DNA of 64,000 bases from Cognatishimia sp. MH4019 (GCF_020177595.1 NZ_JAHTBL010000007.1:124001-188000); one strand, 5' to 3'; counted from the first letter of the stretch, positions 8,174-16,866 are shown. The notes: generated from the sequence alone by a model not told the origin. Numbers and translations: made by a program.

Positions 8174-8950
8174 CTATTCTTGCTGACCCATAAACATCAG
8201 CAGGAACTGGAACATGTTCAGGAAGTCCAGATAGAGGTTGAGCGCGCCGTGGATGGCGGATTTCTCAAGCCACTCGGCATCGCCCATATGGGCATGCGCC
8301 AAATACTGGTTCTTGATGTTCTGCGTGTCATAGGCGGTGAGCGCTGCGAAGATCAGAACACCGATGCCCGAGATCGCAAACATCATGGCAGGCGACTGCA
8401 GGAAAATGTTGATGATCATCGCGACCAGAAGGCCGATCACACCCATGATCAGAAACGATCCCCAGCCCGAGATATCTTTCTTCGTGGTATAACCCCAGAG
8501 GCTGAGACCCGCGAAGGCAATCGCGGTCACGAGGAAGGTCTGCACGATCGAGAAGGACGTGAAGACAATGAAAATCGAGCTGAGCGACACACCGATCAGC
8601 GTGGCGAACAGGAAGAAGAACAGCTGTGTCGCTGCGGCAGAGGCGCGCTGCATGACGGCACCGAAGCCAAAAATCATCAGCAACGGGGCGAACATGATGA
8701 CCCAGCGCAGGGGCGATGTATAAAGCGCCGCGCCCAGACCGGTCAGCAATGTGCCGTTTTGCATCTGCACCGCGGCTTGTGCCGGGTCAGTTGTTGTCGC
8801 AAGGCCAGCGATTGCCCAAGCGGCCAATGCTGTAATCAGCATGCCGACGGACATCGTGCCGTAGACTTTGTTCATATGGGCTTTGAGGCCCTCGTCGATC
8901 TCGGCTGTACGGACGCCTGCCGTGCTCCGGATCGTCTCATATTGTGCCAT
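8174..8950 (-). CDS. Bax inhibitor-1 / YccA family membrane protein
   Basis: Inner-membrane protein (258 aa) of the TMBIM/BI-1 family, which includes pH-gated calcium leak channels and E. coli YbhL and YccA, the latter an FtsH modulator. Seven hydrophobic segments are visible. The family signature near the C-terminus is clear: LTAYDTQNIKNQY, with the paired-Asp region typical of the channel. ATG 8950 begins MAQYETIRST; the open upstream extension has no signal or membrane character. The next gene upstream is a DUF1127 protein on the same strand, too far for obvious coupling. Confidence 0.93.
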   Translation of the reverse strand: MAQYETIRSTAGVRTAEIDEGLKAHMNKVYGTMSVGMLITALAAWAIAGLATTTDPAQAAVQMQNGTLLTGLGAALYTSPLRWVIMFAPLLMIFGFGAVMQRASAAATQLFFFLFATLIGVSLSSIFIVFTSFSIVQTFLVTAIAFAGLSLWGYTTKKDISGWGSFLIMGVIGLLVAMIINIFLQSPAMMFAISGIGVLIFAALTAYDTQNIKNQYLAHAHMGDAEWLEKSAIHGALNLYLDFLNMFQFLLMFMGQQE

Positions 8951-9087
8951 GTTTGACGTCTCCAGTTGGTCCCTGTTTGCGTCGCGGGCGGGTGCCAGCA
9001 ACGGTCTTGGGTCAAATATTGGCAGAGACGCCTGCCATTTCAAGCGTTTCAGTCCGGATTTATGACTAAAACAGTCTGTTTTTTGGC

Positions 9088-9297
9088 TCAGGCACGCCAG
9101 CTCTGCGGTGCGTCCCAGATCGAGCGGTTCGTTTCGCGCAGGATATCGGCTTCGGTCAGGCCCAGATCGGCGCGCATGTGGGCGTCCAGATCAGCCAGCT
9201 GGCGGCGCTGACGGTAAAGGCTGAAGGCGTTTGCAATGCGGTCAAACAAGCCGGTGGCGCGGGCAGAGGTTGTGCGGTGGATCGTGTACGTGGTCAT
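9088..9297 (-). CDS. DUF1127 domain-containing small protein
   Basis: Small basic protein (69 aa) with the YjiS-like DUF1127 segment in its centre: LYRQRRQLADLDAHMRADLGLTEADILRE, a helix with R-x-L-x-x-L-D-x-x-x-L-x-D-L-G spacing. In other alphaproteobacteria such proteins have been linked to RNA turnover, phosphate metabolism and small-RNA control; the role here is unknown. It is divergent from a LysR-type regulator with one shared 123-bp gap, an arrangement suggesting regulation by that LysR protein. Confidence 0.85.
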   Translation of the reverse strand: MTTYTIHRTTSARATGLFDRIANAFSLYRQRRQLADLDAHMRADLGLTEADILRETNRSIWDAPQSWRA

Positions 9298-9371
9298 ATC
9301 GGGTCCTTTCGGAATGCGTGATGTGTTTGCGGGTGTGTATCAATCTTGTTGATCTATATGGGGCAATGTGG

Positions 9372-9381
9372 TTCATATGAA
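9372..9381. promoter_or_regulatory. Candidate LysR-type binding site
   Basis: Perfect palindrome TTCATATGAA in the gap between the DUF1127 gene and the LysR gene, 40 bp upstream of the latter. Spacing fits a LysR autoregulatory site; inference only. Confidence 0.3.
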
Positions 9382-9420
9382 AAACGAATGTTTATGAATT
9401 AATCCATCAAGGAATGTGAT

Positions 9421-10275
9421 ATGGCCCGAAATATGGATATGACGGCCCTGCGGTCTTTCGTGGCCGTGGCGGATGCAGGCGGGGTGACCCGGGCGGCAGG
9501 GCTTTTGAACCTGACGCAATCGGCGGTGTCGATGCAGCTCAAACGATTGGAAGAGGCGCTTGATCTCAGCCTTTTTGAACGCGCCCACCGCACAGTATCG
9601 CTGACCGCCTCAGGGGAGCAGTTGCTGGGCTATGCCCGCAAGATGCTATCGCTGAATGATGAAGCGCTCAGCCGTCTGACCGCGCAAGAGTTTGAAGGGG
9701 AGATCACGCTGGGTGTCCCCCATGACATTGTCTATCCCGCGATCCCGCAGGTATTGCGGCGGTTGCACGAGATGTATCCGCGCATTCGCGTGCAGCTTTT
9801 GTCGTCTTTTACGCGGGCGCTGAAAGGTCAGTTTGATCGCGGCGAGGTCGATGTGATCCTGACGACCGAGGATCATTGCGACCCCGGTGGCAAGATCCTG
9901 TGCGAAAAGCCCCTGATCTGGCTGGGCGCGCCCGGCGGGCAGGCGTGGCGGCAACGCCCTTTGCGGTTGGCGTTCGAGAAGAACTGCATTTTCCGCAAAG
10001 GTGCGATCGAGGCGCTGGATGCGGCGGGTATCCCTTGGGAGATGGGGGTGGAATCCAATAGCTCGCGCACGATTGATGCCTCCGTCAGCGCCGATCTGGC
10101 TGTTCATGTGATGATTGAGGGCAGCGAGCCTGACTATGCCGAGCGGATCGCCCATGGGGGGGCTTTGCCGGAGCTGCGCACGACGAAAGTGAATATGTAT
10201 GCCCGCAATCCCGATAAGTCGGAGGTCATTACGGAGTTGACCGGGCTGATCGAGCAGGCATGGAAGACGTTTTAG
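9421..10275 (+). CDS. LysR family transcriptional regulator
   Basis: LysR-type regulator (284 aa). Winged helix at about residues 7-65: ALRSFVAVADAGGVTRAAG, then LNLTQSAVSMQLKRLEEALD, then LFERAHRTVSLTASGE, all family hallmarks. The remainder is the periplasmic-binding-protein-like effector domain (EGEITLGVPHDIV...). The short C-terminal half and the link to a divergent DUF1127 gene resemble the VtlR/LsrB type of alphaproteobacterial LysR proteins, but that is by context only. Effector unknown. Confidence 0.92.
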   Translation: MARNMDMTALRSFVAVADAGGVTRAAGLLNLTQSAVSMQLKRLEEALDLSLFERAHRTVSLTASGEQLLGYARKMLSLNDEALSRLTAQEFEGEITLGVPHDIVYPAIPQVLRRLHEMYPRIRVQLLSSFTRALKGQFDRGEVDVILTTEDHCDPGGKILCEKPLIWLGAPGGQAWRQRPLRLAFEKNCIFRKGAIEALDAAGIPWEMGVESNSSRTIDASVSADLAVHVMIEGSEPDYAERIAHGGALPELRTTKVNMYARNPDKSEVITELTGLIEQAWKTF

Positions 10276-10355
10276 GGCATTGATTTAGGCGGTGAGGCTA
10301 CCGCCCCCGGGCGTATGGATTGATCTGGCGCGCGTCTGCCCCGCAAAGCTTTGCC

Positions 10356-11315
10356 TCAGATCGTCACGACGACCTTGCCGGTCGATTTGCGCGCGCGGAG
10401 TAACTCCAAAGCCTCGTCCGCTTGCTCCAAGGGCAGGGTGTGGCTGATATGGGGGTGCAACTTGCCCTCGCCATGCCAGCGCATCAGCTCTTGCATAGAG
10501 CCGATCATCGCTTGTGGATCAAGGCTCAGATAGCCGCCCCAATAGAACCCAATGACCGAGATATTCTTGACCAGAAGGATGTTGGCCGGGATGGGCGGGA
10601 TATCCCCACTGGCAAAGCCGATGACCAACACGCGCGCGCCGCGATTGGTGCTGCGCAGGGCCGCGGTAAAAAGATCGCCGCCAACCGGATCGTAAACCAC
10701 ATCTGCCCCGCCAAGCGCTTTGACCTCTGCACGCAGGTCGGTAGTGTCGCTGTCAAACAGGTGATCCGCCCCGGCAGCGCGAGCCGCCTCCAGCTTGTCG
10801 GTGCCGCGTGCGACGGCAATGACGGTTGCACCCATCGCCTTACCGATCTCGACCGCGGTCAGGCCGACGCCGCCTGCGGCCCCCAGCACCAAAAGCGTCT
10901 CGCCGGGGCGCAACCGCGCGCTGTGGGTCAGTGCCAGATGGCTGGTGCCATAGGCGATCTGGAAGCCCGCCGCAGTGGTAAAATCCATCGTCTCGGGCAA
11001 GGCCATGCAGCGATCCGCATCATAACAGGCGTATTCAGCCAGCCCGCCTTGACCGCCAAAAACCGCCACACGGTCGCCAAGTTGCCAGTCCGTGACATCG
11101 GCACCGATGGCATCGACGGTGCCTGCAACCTCCATGCCGAGGGTAAAGGGCGGCTCGGGCGTGTCCTGATACTGGCCTTTGATCATCAAGAGATCCGCGA
11201 AGTTCAGACCGCAGGCGGCGATGCGCAGACGAACTTGTCCTTGCGCAGGCTCTGGCTTCGGCAGGTCCATCAACGCAGGAGACGCCCCTTGTTCGGTGAT
11301 GTGAAAGGCTTTCAT
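10356..11315 (-). CDS. NADPH:quinone oxidoreductase family protein (zinc-free MDR)
   Basis: Medium-chain dehydrogenase/reductase (319 aa) of the quinone oxidoreductase class, reducing quinones or enones with NADPH. N-terminal GroES-like domain with CGLNFADLLMIKGQY; Rossmann motif LVLGAAGGVGLTAVEIGKAMGA at about residues 143-164 (G-x-x-G-G-V-G pattern). The zinc ligands of alcohol dehydrogenases are absent, as usual for this branch. Divergent from the XRE regulator gene at 11646 across 330 bp. Confidence 0.92.
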   Translation of the reverse strand: MKAFHITEQGASPALMDLPKPEPAQGQVRLRIAACGLNFADLLMIKGQYQDTPEPPFTLGMEVAGTVDAIGADVTDWQLGDRVAVFGGQGGLAEYACYDADRCMALPETMDFTTAAGFQIAYGTSHLALTHSARLRPGETLLVLGAAGGVGLTAVEIGKAMGATVIAVARGTDKLEAARAAGADHLFDSDTTDLRAEVKALGGADVVYDPVGGDLFTAALRSTNRGARVLVIGFASGDIPPIPANILLVKNISVIGFYWGGYLSLDPQAMIGSMQELMRWHGEGKLHPHISHTLPLEQADEALELLRARKSTGKVVVTI

Positions 11316-11645
11316 CTAATAGGTCCCCTGTCGCGGCATGTCGTGAATGCTGTTTAACGCGGCGATTCTGTCGAAACCAGCGCTCTGAGGGCGCCAGACG
11401 ATGTTTACGTTAAGCTTACGCAGGGTAAACCAAATGTGGATCGTTGCATTTTGCAAATCACACGCAAGGGTTGAGACGGCGGACCTGTCTTAAAGTTAGT
11501 TTGCCTCTCGTCCTCAACCAAAATGAGAATTGATAATCCGATTTCTCCCTAGATAGCGCGAGCGCGGGCCGCTTAAACCGGTGGTGGGCGCTCGGATATT
11601 TAGAGTTATCGAGCGCCGTGTTGGGAAAAAATAGGAGCAAAAGAA
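11316..11645. other. Intergenic region, no gene seen
   Basis: 330 bp between divergently transcribed genes, presumably carrying both promoters. I see no convincing small gene, strong palindrome or RNA here. The AAAATAGGAGC just before 11646 is the ribosome binding site of the regulator. Confidence 0.6.
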
Positions 11646-12014
11646 ATGAAACACCCCGTCGATGTGCATGTTGGTAAGCGTGTCCGCCATCGTCGTTGGC
11701 TGGTCGGTATGACTCAGCAACAACTGGCCGAGAAAGTGGGGATCAAGTTTCAGCAGATACAGAAATACGAGACCGGCATGAACCGCGTCAGCGCGTCGCG
11801 TCTTTGGGATATCGCCGATGCGATGGATGTTCCGGTCAGCTTTTTCTTTGAAGGGCTTGAGGGCCATGATGTTGGCACGGTTGGTACGGGGACACCAAAC
11901 GATATTCTGGCCGACAAGGAAGCGATGGAGCTTGTGCGCTCTTATTACGCGATCCCGGAGAACCAGCGTCGTCGCCTGTTTGATCTGGCGCGCGTTCTGT
12001 CAGACGTGGCTTGA
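11646..12014 (+). CDS. XRE family helix-turn-helix regulator
   Basis: Small DNA-binding protein (122 aa). A Cro/CI-type helix-turn-helix spans about residues 10-64: VGKRVRHRRWLVGMTQQQLA, then EKVGIKFQQIQKYETGMNRV, then SASRLWDIADAMDVPVSFFFE. A C-terminal helical segment (about residues 88-118) ends LFDLARVLSD, a layout common to a single-domain regulator found across alphaproteobacteria. AGGAG is well placed before the ATG. Target unknown; the hisN-like gene follows 51 bp downstream on the same strand. Confidence 0.9.
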   Translation: MKHPVDVHVGKRVRHRRWLVGMTQQQLAEKVGIKFQQIQKYETGMNRVSASRLWDIADAMDVPVSFFFEGLEGHDVGTVGTGTPNDILADKEAMELVRSYYAIPENQRRRLFDLARVLSDVA

Positions 12015-12065
12015 CGCCAACGGCTCGCCCGCGCTACCGCCTTAGCAGGCGGAGTGCAGGCGACC

Positions 12066-12878
12066 ATGACAAATCTCAGCATTGATGAGCAGGCGCAGCT
12101 GCGCCAGACAGCCCACGCATTGGCCGATGCCGCGCGGGCTGCAACACTGCCGTATTTCCGCAAGCTGGGGTTGAGTGCCGACAACAAGGATGCGGCGGGC
12201 TTTGACCCTGTTACGGCGGCGGATCGCGGGTCCGAGCAGGCGATGCGCGCGATTTTGGCGCGAGAGCGCCCGCAAGACGGCATTCTGGGGGAAGAGTTTG
12301 ACGATGTTGCGGGCTCGTCCGGGCTGACCTGGGTCTTGGATCCGATTGACGGCACGCGCGGCTTTATCAGCGGCACGCCCACTTGGGGCGTTTTGATCGC
12401 GCTTTCCAACGCGGATGGCCCGATCTACGGGATTGTCGATCAACCCTACATTGGCGAGCGGTTCGAGGGCGGATTTGGCGTCGCACAGATGACCGGGCCG
12501 CAAGGGGCGCATGCGTTGCAGGTTTGCGACGGGCAGGGACTTGAGGCCGCTACACTTTTCACGACATTCCCCGAAGTGGGCACGGATGCGGATCGCGCAG
12601 GCTTCGAGGCCGTGCGCGACCGGGTGCAACTGGTGCGCTACGGGATGGATTGCTATGCCTATGCGCTACTCGCGCAGGGCCAGATTGATCTGGTGGTCGA
12701 AGCCGGATTGCAGGCCTATGACATTCAGGCGCCCATGGCGGTTGTGCAGGCGGCGGGCGGTTTTGTGACCAACTGGCGCGGTCAGCCAGTGCACGAGGGC
12801 GGACAGGTGATCGCGGCCAGCTCGGCTGGTCTGCACGCTGAAGCGCTGGCCCTTCTGGCACCTTACGCCCATGACTGA
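12066..12878 (+). CDS. hisN: Inositol monophosphatase family protein, probable histidinol-phosphatase
   Basis: Mg-dependent phosphatase (270 aa) of the IMPase superfamily. Metal-site motifs are intact: GEE at residues 75-77 and DPIDGTRGF from D92 (first and second aspartates D92 and D95), plus a late AYDIQAP block corresponding to the third metal aspartate. The TRGFISGTPTWG continuation is characteristic of HisN-type histidinol-phosphatases, the last-but-one step of histidine synthesis. ATG 12066 is preferred over a GTG 12 bp upstream. It overlaps the amidohydrolase start by 8 bp. Other sugar-phosphate or inositol-phosphate substrates cannot be excluded. Confidence 0.85.
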   Translation: MTNLSIDEQAQLRQTAHALADAARAATLPYFRKLGLSADNKDAAGFDPVTAADRGSEQAMRAILARERPQDGILGEEFDDVAGSSGLTWVLDPIDGTRGFISGTPTWGVLIALSNADGPIYGIVDQPYIGERFEGGFGVAQMTGPQGAHALQVCDGQGLEAATLFTTFPEVGTDADRAGFEAVRDRVQLVRYGMDCYAYALLAQGQIDLVVEAGLQAYDIQAPMAVVQAAGGFVTNWRGQPVHEGGQVIAASSAGLHAEALALLAPYAHD

Positions 12879-14211
12879 GACCGTCATTCGCAACGCCGCA
12901 ACGCTGCTGACCATGGACGATACGCGGCGCGAATTGTCAGGCATCGATATCCGTATCCGCGACGGCGTGATCGCCGAAATCGGGACCGGCCTGCGCTCGG
13001 CCGGAGAGACGTTGACGGCAACGGGCTGTGTTGTGACGCCGGGCCTTGTGAACACCCATCACCACCTCAATCAGACGCTCACCCGCGCTGTGCCGGGAGG
13101 GCAGGACGCGCTGCTTTTCGGATGGCTGCAAACGCTCTACCCGATCTGGGGGCGCTTCACGCCGGATCATATGCGCGTCTCGGCGCAGGTCGGGCTGGCG
13201 GAACTGGCGCTGTCGGGCTGCACGCTCTGCTCGGATCATTTGTATGTCTATCCCAATGGATCCCGATTGGAGGACACGATCGAGGCGGCGCAATCCCTCG
13301 GTATCCGGTTCCAGCCGACGCGCGGCGCGATGAGCATTGGTGAAAGTGCGGGTGGCCTGCCACCCGATGCGCTGGTCGAGGCAGAGGCGGATATTCTGGA
13401 CGATATGATCCGGGTGATCGACAGGTTTCACGATCCGCGCGAGGGGTCGATGTGTCGGGTCGGCGTGGCCCCGTGTTCGCCTTTTTCGGTCAGTCGCGAG
13501 CTGATGCGGGACAGCGCGATCCTTGCGCGCGACAAGGGCGTGATGATGCACACGCATCTGGCAGAAAACGACCAGGACATCGCCTATTCCAAGGCACAGT
13601 TTGGCTGCCGTCCGGGGCAGTACGCCGAAGATCTGGGCTGGACGGGCGCGGATGTCTGGCATGCCCATTGCGTGAAACTCGACGTGCAAGAGATTGATCT
13701 CTTTGCGAAAACGGGCACAGGCGTCGCCCATTGCCCGTGCTCCAATTGCAGGCTGGGCTCTGGCATTGCGCCGGTGCGGGCGATGCGCGATGCGGGTGTG
13801 CGGGTCGGGCTGGGCGTCGATGGCTCGGCCAGCAATGACACCAGCAATCTGGTCGCAGAGGCCCGGCAGGCCATGCTGCTGCAACGGGTCACTCGCGGGG
13901 CTGACGCGATGAGCGCGCGCGAAGCGTTGGAGATTGCAACGCGCGGCGGGGCCGAGGTGTTGGGTCGCCCTGATTGCGGCCAGATCGCCGTGGGCAAACG
14001 GGCCGATATTGCGATCTGGGATGTGTCTGGCATTGAAAGCGCGGGCAGCTGGGATCCGGCGGCTTTGTTGCTTGCCGGTCCAACGCGGGTGCGCGATCTT
14101 TACGTCGAAGGTCGACGGATCGTGGCCGAGGGGCAGCTTACGACGCAAGACTTGCCGTTGATGATTGAAACTCAGAACAGGCTGGCGCGTGGGCTGGCGG
14201 AAATGGTTTAA
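12871..14211 (+). CDS. Amidohydrolase, probable 8-oxoguanine deaminase
   Basis: Metal-dependent hydrolase (446 aa) of the TrzN/AtzB branch of the amidohydrolase superfamily. Metal ligands: NTHHHLNQT near residue 62, HTHLAEN near 230, H in VWHAHCVKLD near 265 and the D of GLGVDGSASND near 315. The stretch CPCSNCRLGSGIAPV, with a Cys-rich loop, resembles the signature of 8-oxoguanine deaminases, which convert 8-oxoguanine to urate; hydroxyatrazine-type ethylaminohydrolases are the close alternative. Translationally coupled to hisN and 2 bp before a CAP lipoprotein gene. Confidence 0.85.
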   Translation: MTETVIRNAATLLTMDDTRRELSGIDIRIRDGVIAEIGTGLRSAGETLTATGCVVTPGLVNTHHHLNQTLTRAVPGGQDALLFGWLQTLYPIWGRFTPDHMRVSAQVGLAELALSGCTLCSDHLYVYPNGSRLEDTIEAAQSLGIRFQPTRGAMSIGESAGGLPPDALVEAEADILDDMIRVIDRFHDPREGSMCRVGVAPCSPFSVSRELMRDSAILARDKGVMMHTHLAENDQDIAYSKAQFGCRPGQYAEDLGWTGADVWHAHCVKLDVQEIDLFAKTGTGVAHCPCSNCRLGSGIAPVRAMRDAGVRVGLGVDGSASNDTSNLVAEARQAMLLQRVTRGADAMSAREALEIATRGGAEVLGRPDCGQIAVGKRADIAIWDVSGIESAGSWDPAALLLAGPTRVRDLYVEGRRIVAEGQLTTQDLPLMIETQNRLARGLAEMV

Positions 14212-14213
14212 CT

Positions 14214-14675
14214 ATGCGCTTTATCCTTCTGATAGCATGTTTTTTTCTGATGTCTTGTGTGTCGGAAACTGTGACGAATACAGCGTCAACCGCGACACCC
14301 ACATTGGCGTCGTCGGGTGAATTTGACGGGATGCTCGGGCTCTTCCGCGCGCAAGGTGGGCGAGAGCCCGTTCGCGCCAACACGCGCTTGGCCGCGATCG
14401 CACAGGCCCATGCACAGGACATGGCGCGCAATGGCTTCTTTGCCCATAAAGGCAGCGATGGCAGCACCTTGCGCCAGCGCCTGCGGCGTGGCGGCTACCG
14501 CGCCTGTTTGGGGGCCGAGAATATCGGCAACGGTTATCCCGATCAGCGCACAGCGTTTCAGGGATGGCAGGCGTCTGACGGGCATCGGCGTAACATGCTT
14601 CTCAGGGATGTGCGTGAATACGGGTTGGGGCGTGCCGGACCTTATTGGGTTCTGGTTCTTGCTGAACCGTGTTGA
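14214..14675 (+). CDS. CAP (SCP/PR-1) domain lipoprotein
   Basis: Predicted lipoprotein (153 aa): the N-terminus MRFILLIACFFLMSC is a lipoprotein signal with Cys15 as the lipidation site. The rest is a CAP domain, with RLAAIAQAHAQDMARNGFFAHKGSDG (the H of FFAHKGSDG is the conserved first histidine), GAENIGNGY and the WQASDGHRRNML block holding the second histidine. Bacterial CAP proteins are thought to act in the cell envelope; activity unknown. Its start is 2 bp after the deaminase stop, so it is probably in the same operon although a functional link is unclear. Confidence 0.87.
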   Translation: MRFILLIACFFLMSCVSETVTNTASTATPTLASSGEFDGMLGLFRAQGGREPVRANTRLAAIAQAHAQDMARNGFFAHKGSDGSTLRQRLRRGGYRACLGAENIGNGYPDQRTAFQGWQASDGHRRNMLLRDVREYGLGRAGPYWVLVLAEPC

Positions 14676-14828
14676 TGGTCAAAGGCTTACGAGCCGTTTC
14701 TAAGGTAGGCTTGATGCGGCACGCTCTCTGCGCTGCGTGAAGTTTCACCACCGTCTCATGAGGCGTGTTTTGGCGCTGTTCGCGTCGCCGGAACATGCTA
14801 TGCACAGGGCAAGCCAAAGGGGTGCGAT

Positions 14829-16202
14829 GTGAGCGAGCAGGCACAGCCAGAAAAAGACAAAAGCTACGCGCTGGACGCGGGGAACGTTGGCGCCATTCTG
14901 GAGGCGACGACGACGCAGGATGCCGCCTCGCTTGAGACGCTGCTGGAGCCGCTTCACCCCGCTGATATCGCCGATCTTCTGGAACAGATCAGCCCGGCTG
15001 AGCGGCGCGATCTTCTCGCACTTTGGCAGACCGGTCTGGACGGTGAAGTGCTGTCCGAGTTGGACGATGCCCTGCGCGACGAGATCATCGATACGCTGCA
15101 ACCTGCAGAACTGGCAGACGCGGTGCGTGATCTGGAATCCGATGACGTTGTCGATCTGGTCGAGGATCTTGACGGCGCGCAGCAAGAGGCCGTGCTGGAG
15201 GCGTTGGGCGATGCTGACCGGGTCGCGGTCGAGCAGGCGCTGGCCTATCCCGAGGAATCCGCCGGTCGCTTGATGCAGCGCGAGGTCGTGCGTGCGCCGG
15301 CCCACTGGAATGTCGGTCAAACCATTGATTTCCTACGCGCCGAAGATGATCTGCCCGAACAGTTTTACCATGTCATTCTGATTGATCCGCGCATGAAGCC
15401 CGTCGGCTATGTGACGCTGGGCAAGCTGCTGGGCGCGCCGCGTGCGGTGAAGCTGACCGACATCACCGAAGATAGTTTCCGCATCATCCCCGCGACCCAA
15501 CCCGAAGAAGAGGTCGCCTATGCGTTCAACCAGTATCACCTCATCTCGGCCCCGGTCGCTGATGAGGATGGGCGGTTGGTCGGTGTGATCACCATCGACG
15601 ACGCGATGGTCGTGCTGGACGAAGAGCATGAGGAAGACATCCTGCGTCTGGCCGGTGTGGGTGAGGGCTCGCTGAGCGACAAGGTGATCAACACCACTAA
15701 GCGGCGTTTCCCGTGGCTGGCGGTCAATCTGGTGACTGCGATCCTTGCCTCGCTGGTGATCGCGCAGTTTGAGGATATCATCGCGCAGTTCGTGGCGCTG
15801 GCTGTGCTGATGCCCATCGTGGCTTCCATGGGCGGCAATGCAGGCACGCAATCCCTGACCGTGGCCGTGCGCGCGATTGCGACGAAAGACCTGACCGGCT
15901 CAAACGTCTGGCGGGTCATCCGCCGCGAGGTTCTGGTGGGGCTTGTGAACGGCGCAATTTTCGCGGTCGTGATGGGCATTGTGGGCGTCATCTGGTTCGG
16001 CTCGCCCATGCTGGGCGTGGTCATCGCCGTGGCGATGATCGTCAATCTGGTCGTGGCGGGGCTTGCTGGCACCGTGATCCCGGTGGTGCTTGAAAAGCTG
16101 GGCGTTGACCCGGCGCTTGCCTCGGGCGCGTTTGTGACGACTGTGACGGATGTCGTTGGGTTCTTTGCCTTTTTAGGCCTCGCGGCGATTGTACTTCTGT
16201 GA
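14829..16202 (+). CDS. mgtE: Magnesium transporter MgtE
   Basis: Mg2+ channel/transporter (457 aa), full length. It has an N-terminal acidic superhelical domain with LHPADIADLLEQI-type repeats (about residues 40-130), two CBS domains (about 135-255, including GYVTLGKLLGAP and GVITIDDAMVVLDEEHEEDILRL in pieces), a plug helix and five membrane helices (about 285-457) with the pore motif PIVASMGGNAGTQSL and GAFVTTVTDVVGF. GTG start preceded by AAAGGGG. Regulation is expected through Mg binding by the CBS and N domains. I see no clear Mg riboswitch in the 150-bp leader. Overlaps the 5-FCL start by 4 bp. Confidence 0.95.
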   Translation: MSEQAQPEKDKSYALDAGNVGAILEATTTQDAASLETLLEPLHPADIADLLEQISPAERRDLLALWQTGLDGEVLSELDDALRDEIIDTLQPAELADAVRDLESDDVVDLVEDLDGAQQEAVLEALGDADRVAVEQALAYPEESAGRLMQREVVRAPAHWNVGQTIDFLRAEDDLPEQFYHVILIDPRMKPVGYVTLGKLLGAPRAVKLTDITEDSFRIIPATQPEEEVAYAFNQYHLISAPVADEDGRLVGVITIDDAMVVLDEEHEEDILRLAGVGEGSLSDKVINTTKRRFPWLAVNLVTAILASLVIAQFEDIIAQFVALAVLMPIVASMGGNAGTQSLTVAVRAIATKDLTGSNVWRVIRREVLVGLVNGAIFAVVMGIVGVIWFGSPMLGVVIAVAMIVNLVVAGLAGTVIPVVLEKLGVDPALASGAFVTTVTDVVGFFAFLGLAAIVLL

Positions 16203-16762
16203 GCTTGGAGACGGTCAAGTCTACCGCCCGCAAGGCCGCCTTCGCGCGCCGCAAGGCCGCGTTCGAGGCCGCAGGCCCCGGGCAGGCCGCGATCCTTTCG
16301 GAGTTTCTGGCCGGGCATCGCGGTGTGCCTGTGTCGGGCTTCATGCCGATCAACTCAGAGATCAATCCGCTGCCCGCAATGGCCGAGGCCGCGGCCTATG
16401 GCCCGGTGGGCGTCCCGGTGATCCGGGGCAAAGGCCGGCCTTTGGTGTTCAGCCAATGGGAGCCGGATGGCGCGCTTGTGGAAGGCCCTTTCAAAGCCAT
16501 GGTACCTGCGGTGGAGCGGTTGATGGTGCCAGAGATCGTCATCGTGCCATTGGTCGCTTTTGACCGCCAAGGGGGCCGTCTGGGCTATGGCGGTGGCTTT
16601 TATGACCGCACGCTAGAGGGGCTGCGGTCGCGTGGATCCGTGCTGGCCGTGGGCTTTGCTTTTGGTGCGCAGGAGGCGGATGATCTGCCGTTGGAGCCGA
16701 CCGATCAGCCGCTTGATCTGGTCATCACGGAAACAAATGTGATTGAGGTGGCGCCGCGCTAG
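16199..16762 (+). CDS. fau: 5-formyltetrahydrofolate cyclo-ligase
   Basis: Converts 5-formyl-THF to 5,10-methenyl-THF with ATP (187 aa). The hallmark C-terminal motif RLGYGGGFYDRTL (about residues 125-137) and VPLVAFDRQGGRLG are present, and the N-terminus has basic KSTARKAAFARRKAAF typical of the family. GTG start overlapping the mgtE stop (GTGA). In many proteobacteria this gene neighbours 6S RNA, and a structured region does follow here. Confidence 0.92.
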   Translation: MSLETVKSTARKAAFARRKAAFEAAGPGQAAILSEFLAGHRGVPVSGFMPINSEINPLPAMAEAAAYGPVGVPVIRGKGRPLVFSQWEPDGALVEGPFKAMVPAVERLMVPEIVIVPLVAFDRQGGRLGYGGGFYDRTLEGLRSRGSVLAVGFAFGAQEADDLPLEPTDQPLDLVITETNVIEVAPR

Positions 16763-16866
16763 CGGGTCCCGGCCTCAAAGGCTTCTTTGGTGATATTTTT
16801 GAGCAAATCGCATGCGGGCTGTTCTGAACCCTTGCTCTTGCAGGTTCTGCGCCCTACCCATCATCT
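16741..16866 (+). ncRNA. ssrS: Candidate structured RNA, possibly 6S RNA
   Basis: A long imperfect hairpin can be drawn through the gap between the 5-FCL gene and the phosphoesterase gene. A closing stem pairs 16747-16754 with 16849-16858 (GGTGGCGC with GCGCC-CT-ACC) plus three outer pairs, there is a large open middle, and the inner stem GAGCAA (16801-16806) pairs with TTGCTC (16832-16837). Closing stem, bubble and terminal hairpin is the 6S topology, and location next to the 5-FCL gene is a known 6S neighbourhood. Against it: the stem overlaps the 5-FCL stop and the length (about 125 nt) is short. Boundaries are approximate. Confidence 0.4.

Noticed and set aside
12937-14148. 403-residue reverse-strand open frame
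   Set aside because: Antisense of the amidohydrolase gene; composition is that of a shadow frame (His/Arg/Ala rich) with no motifs.
14676-14828. Mg2+ riboswitch before mgtE
   Set aside because: The leader has no recognisable M-box or ykkC-like core.
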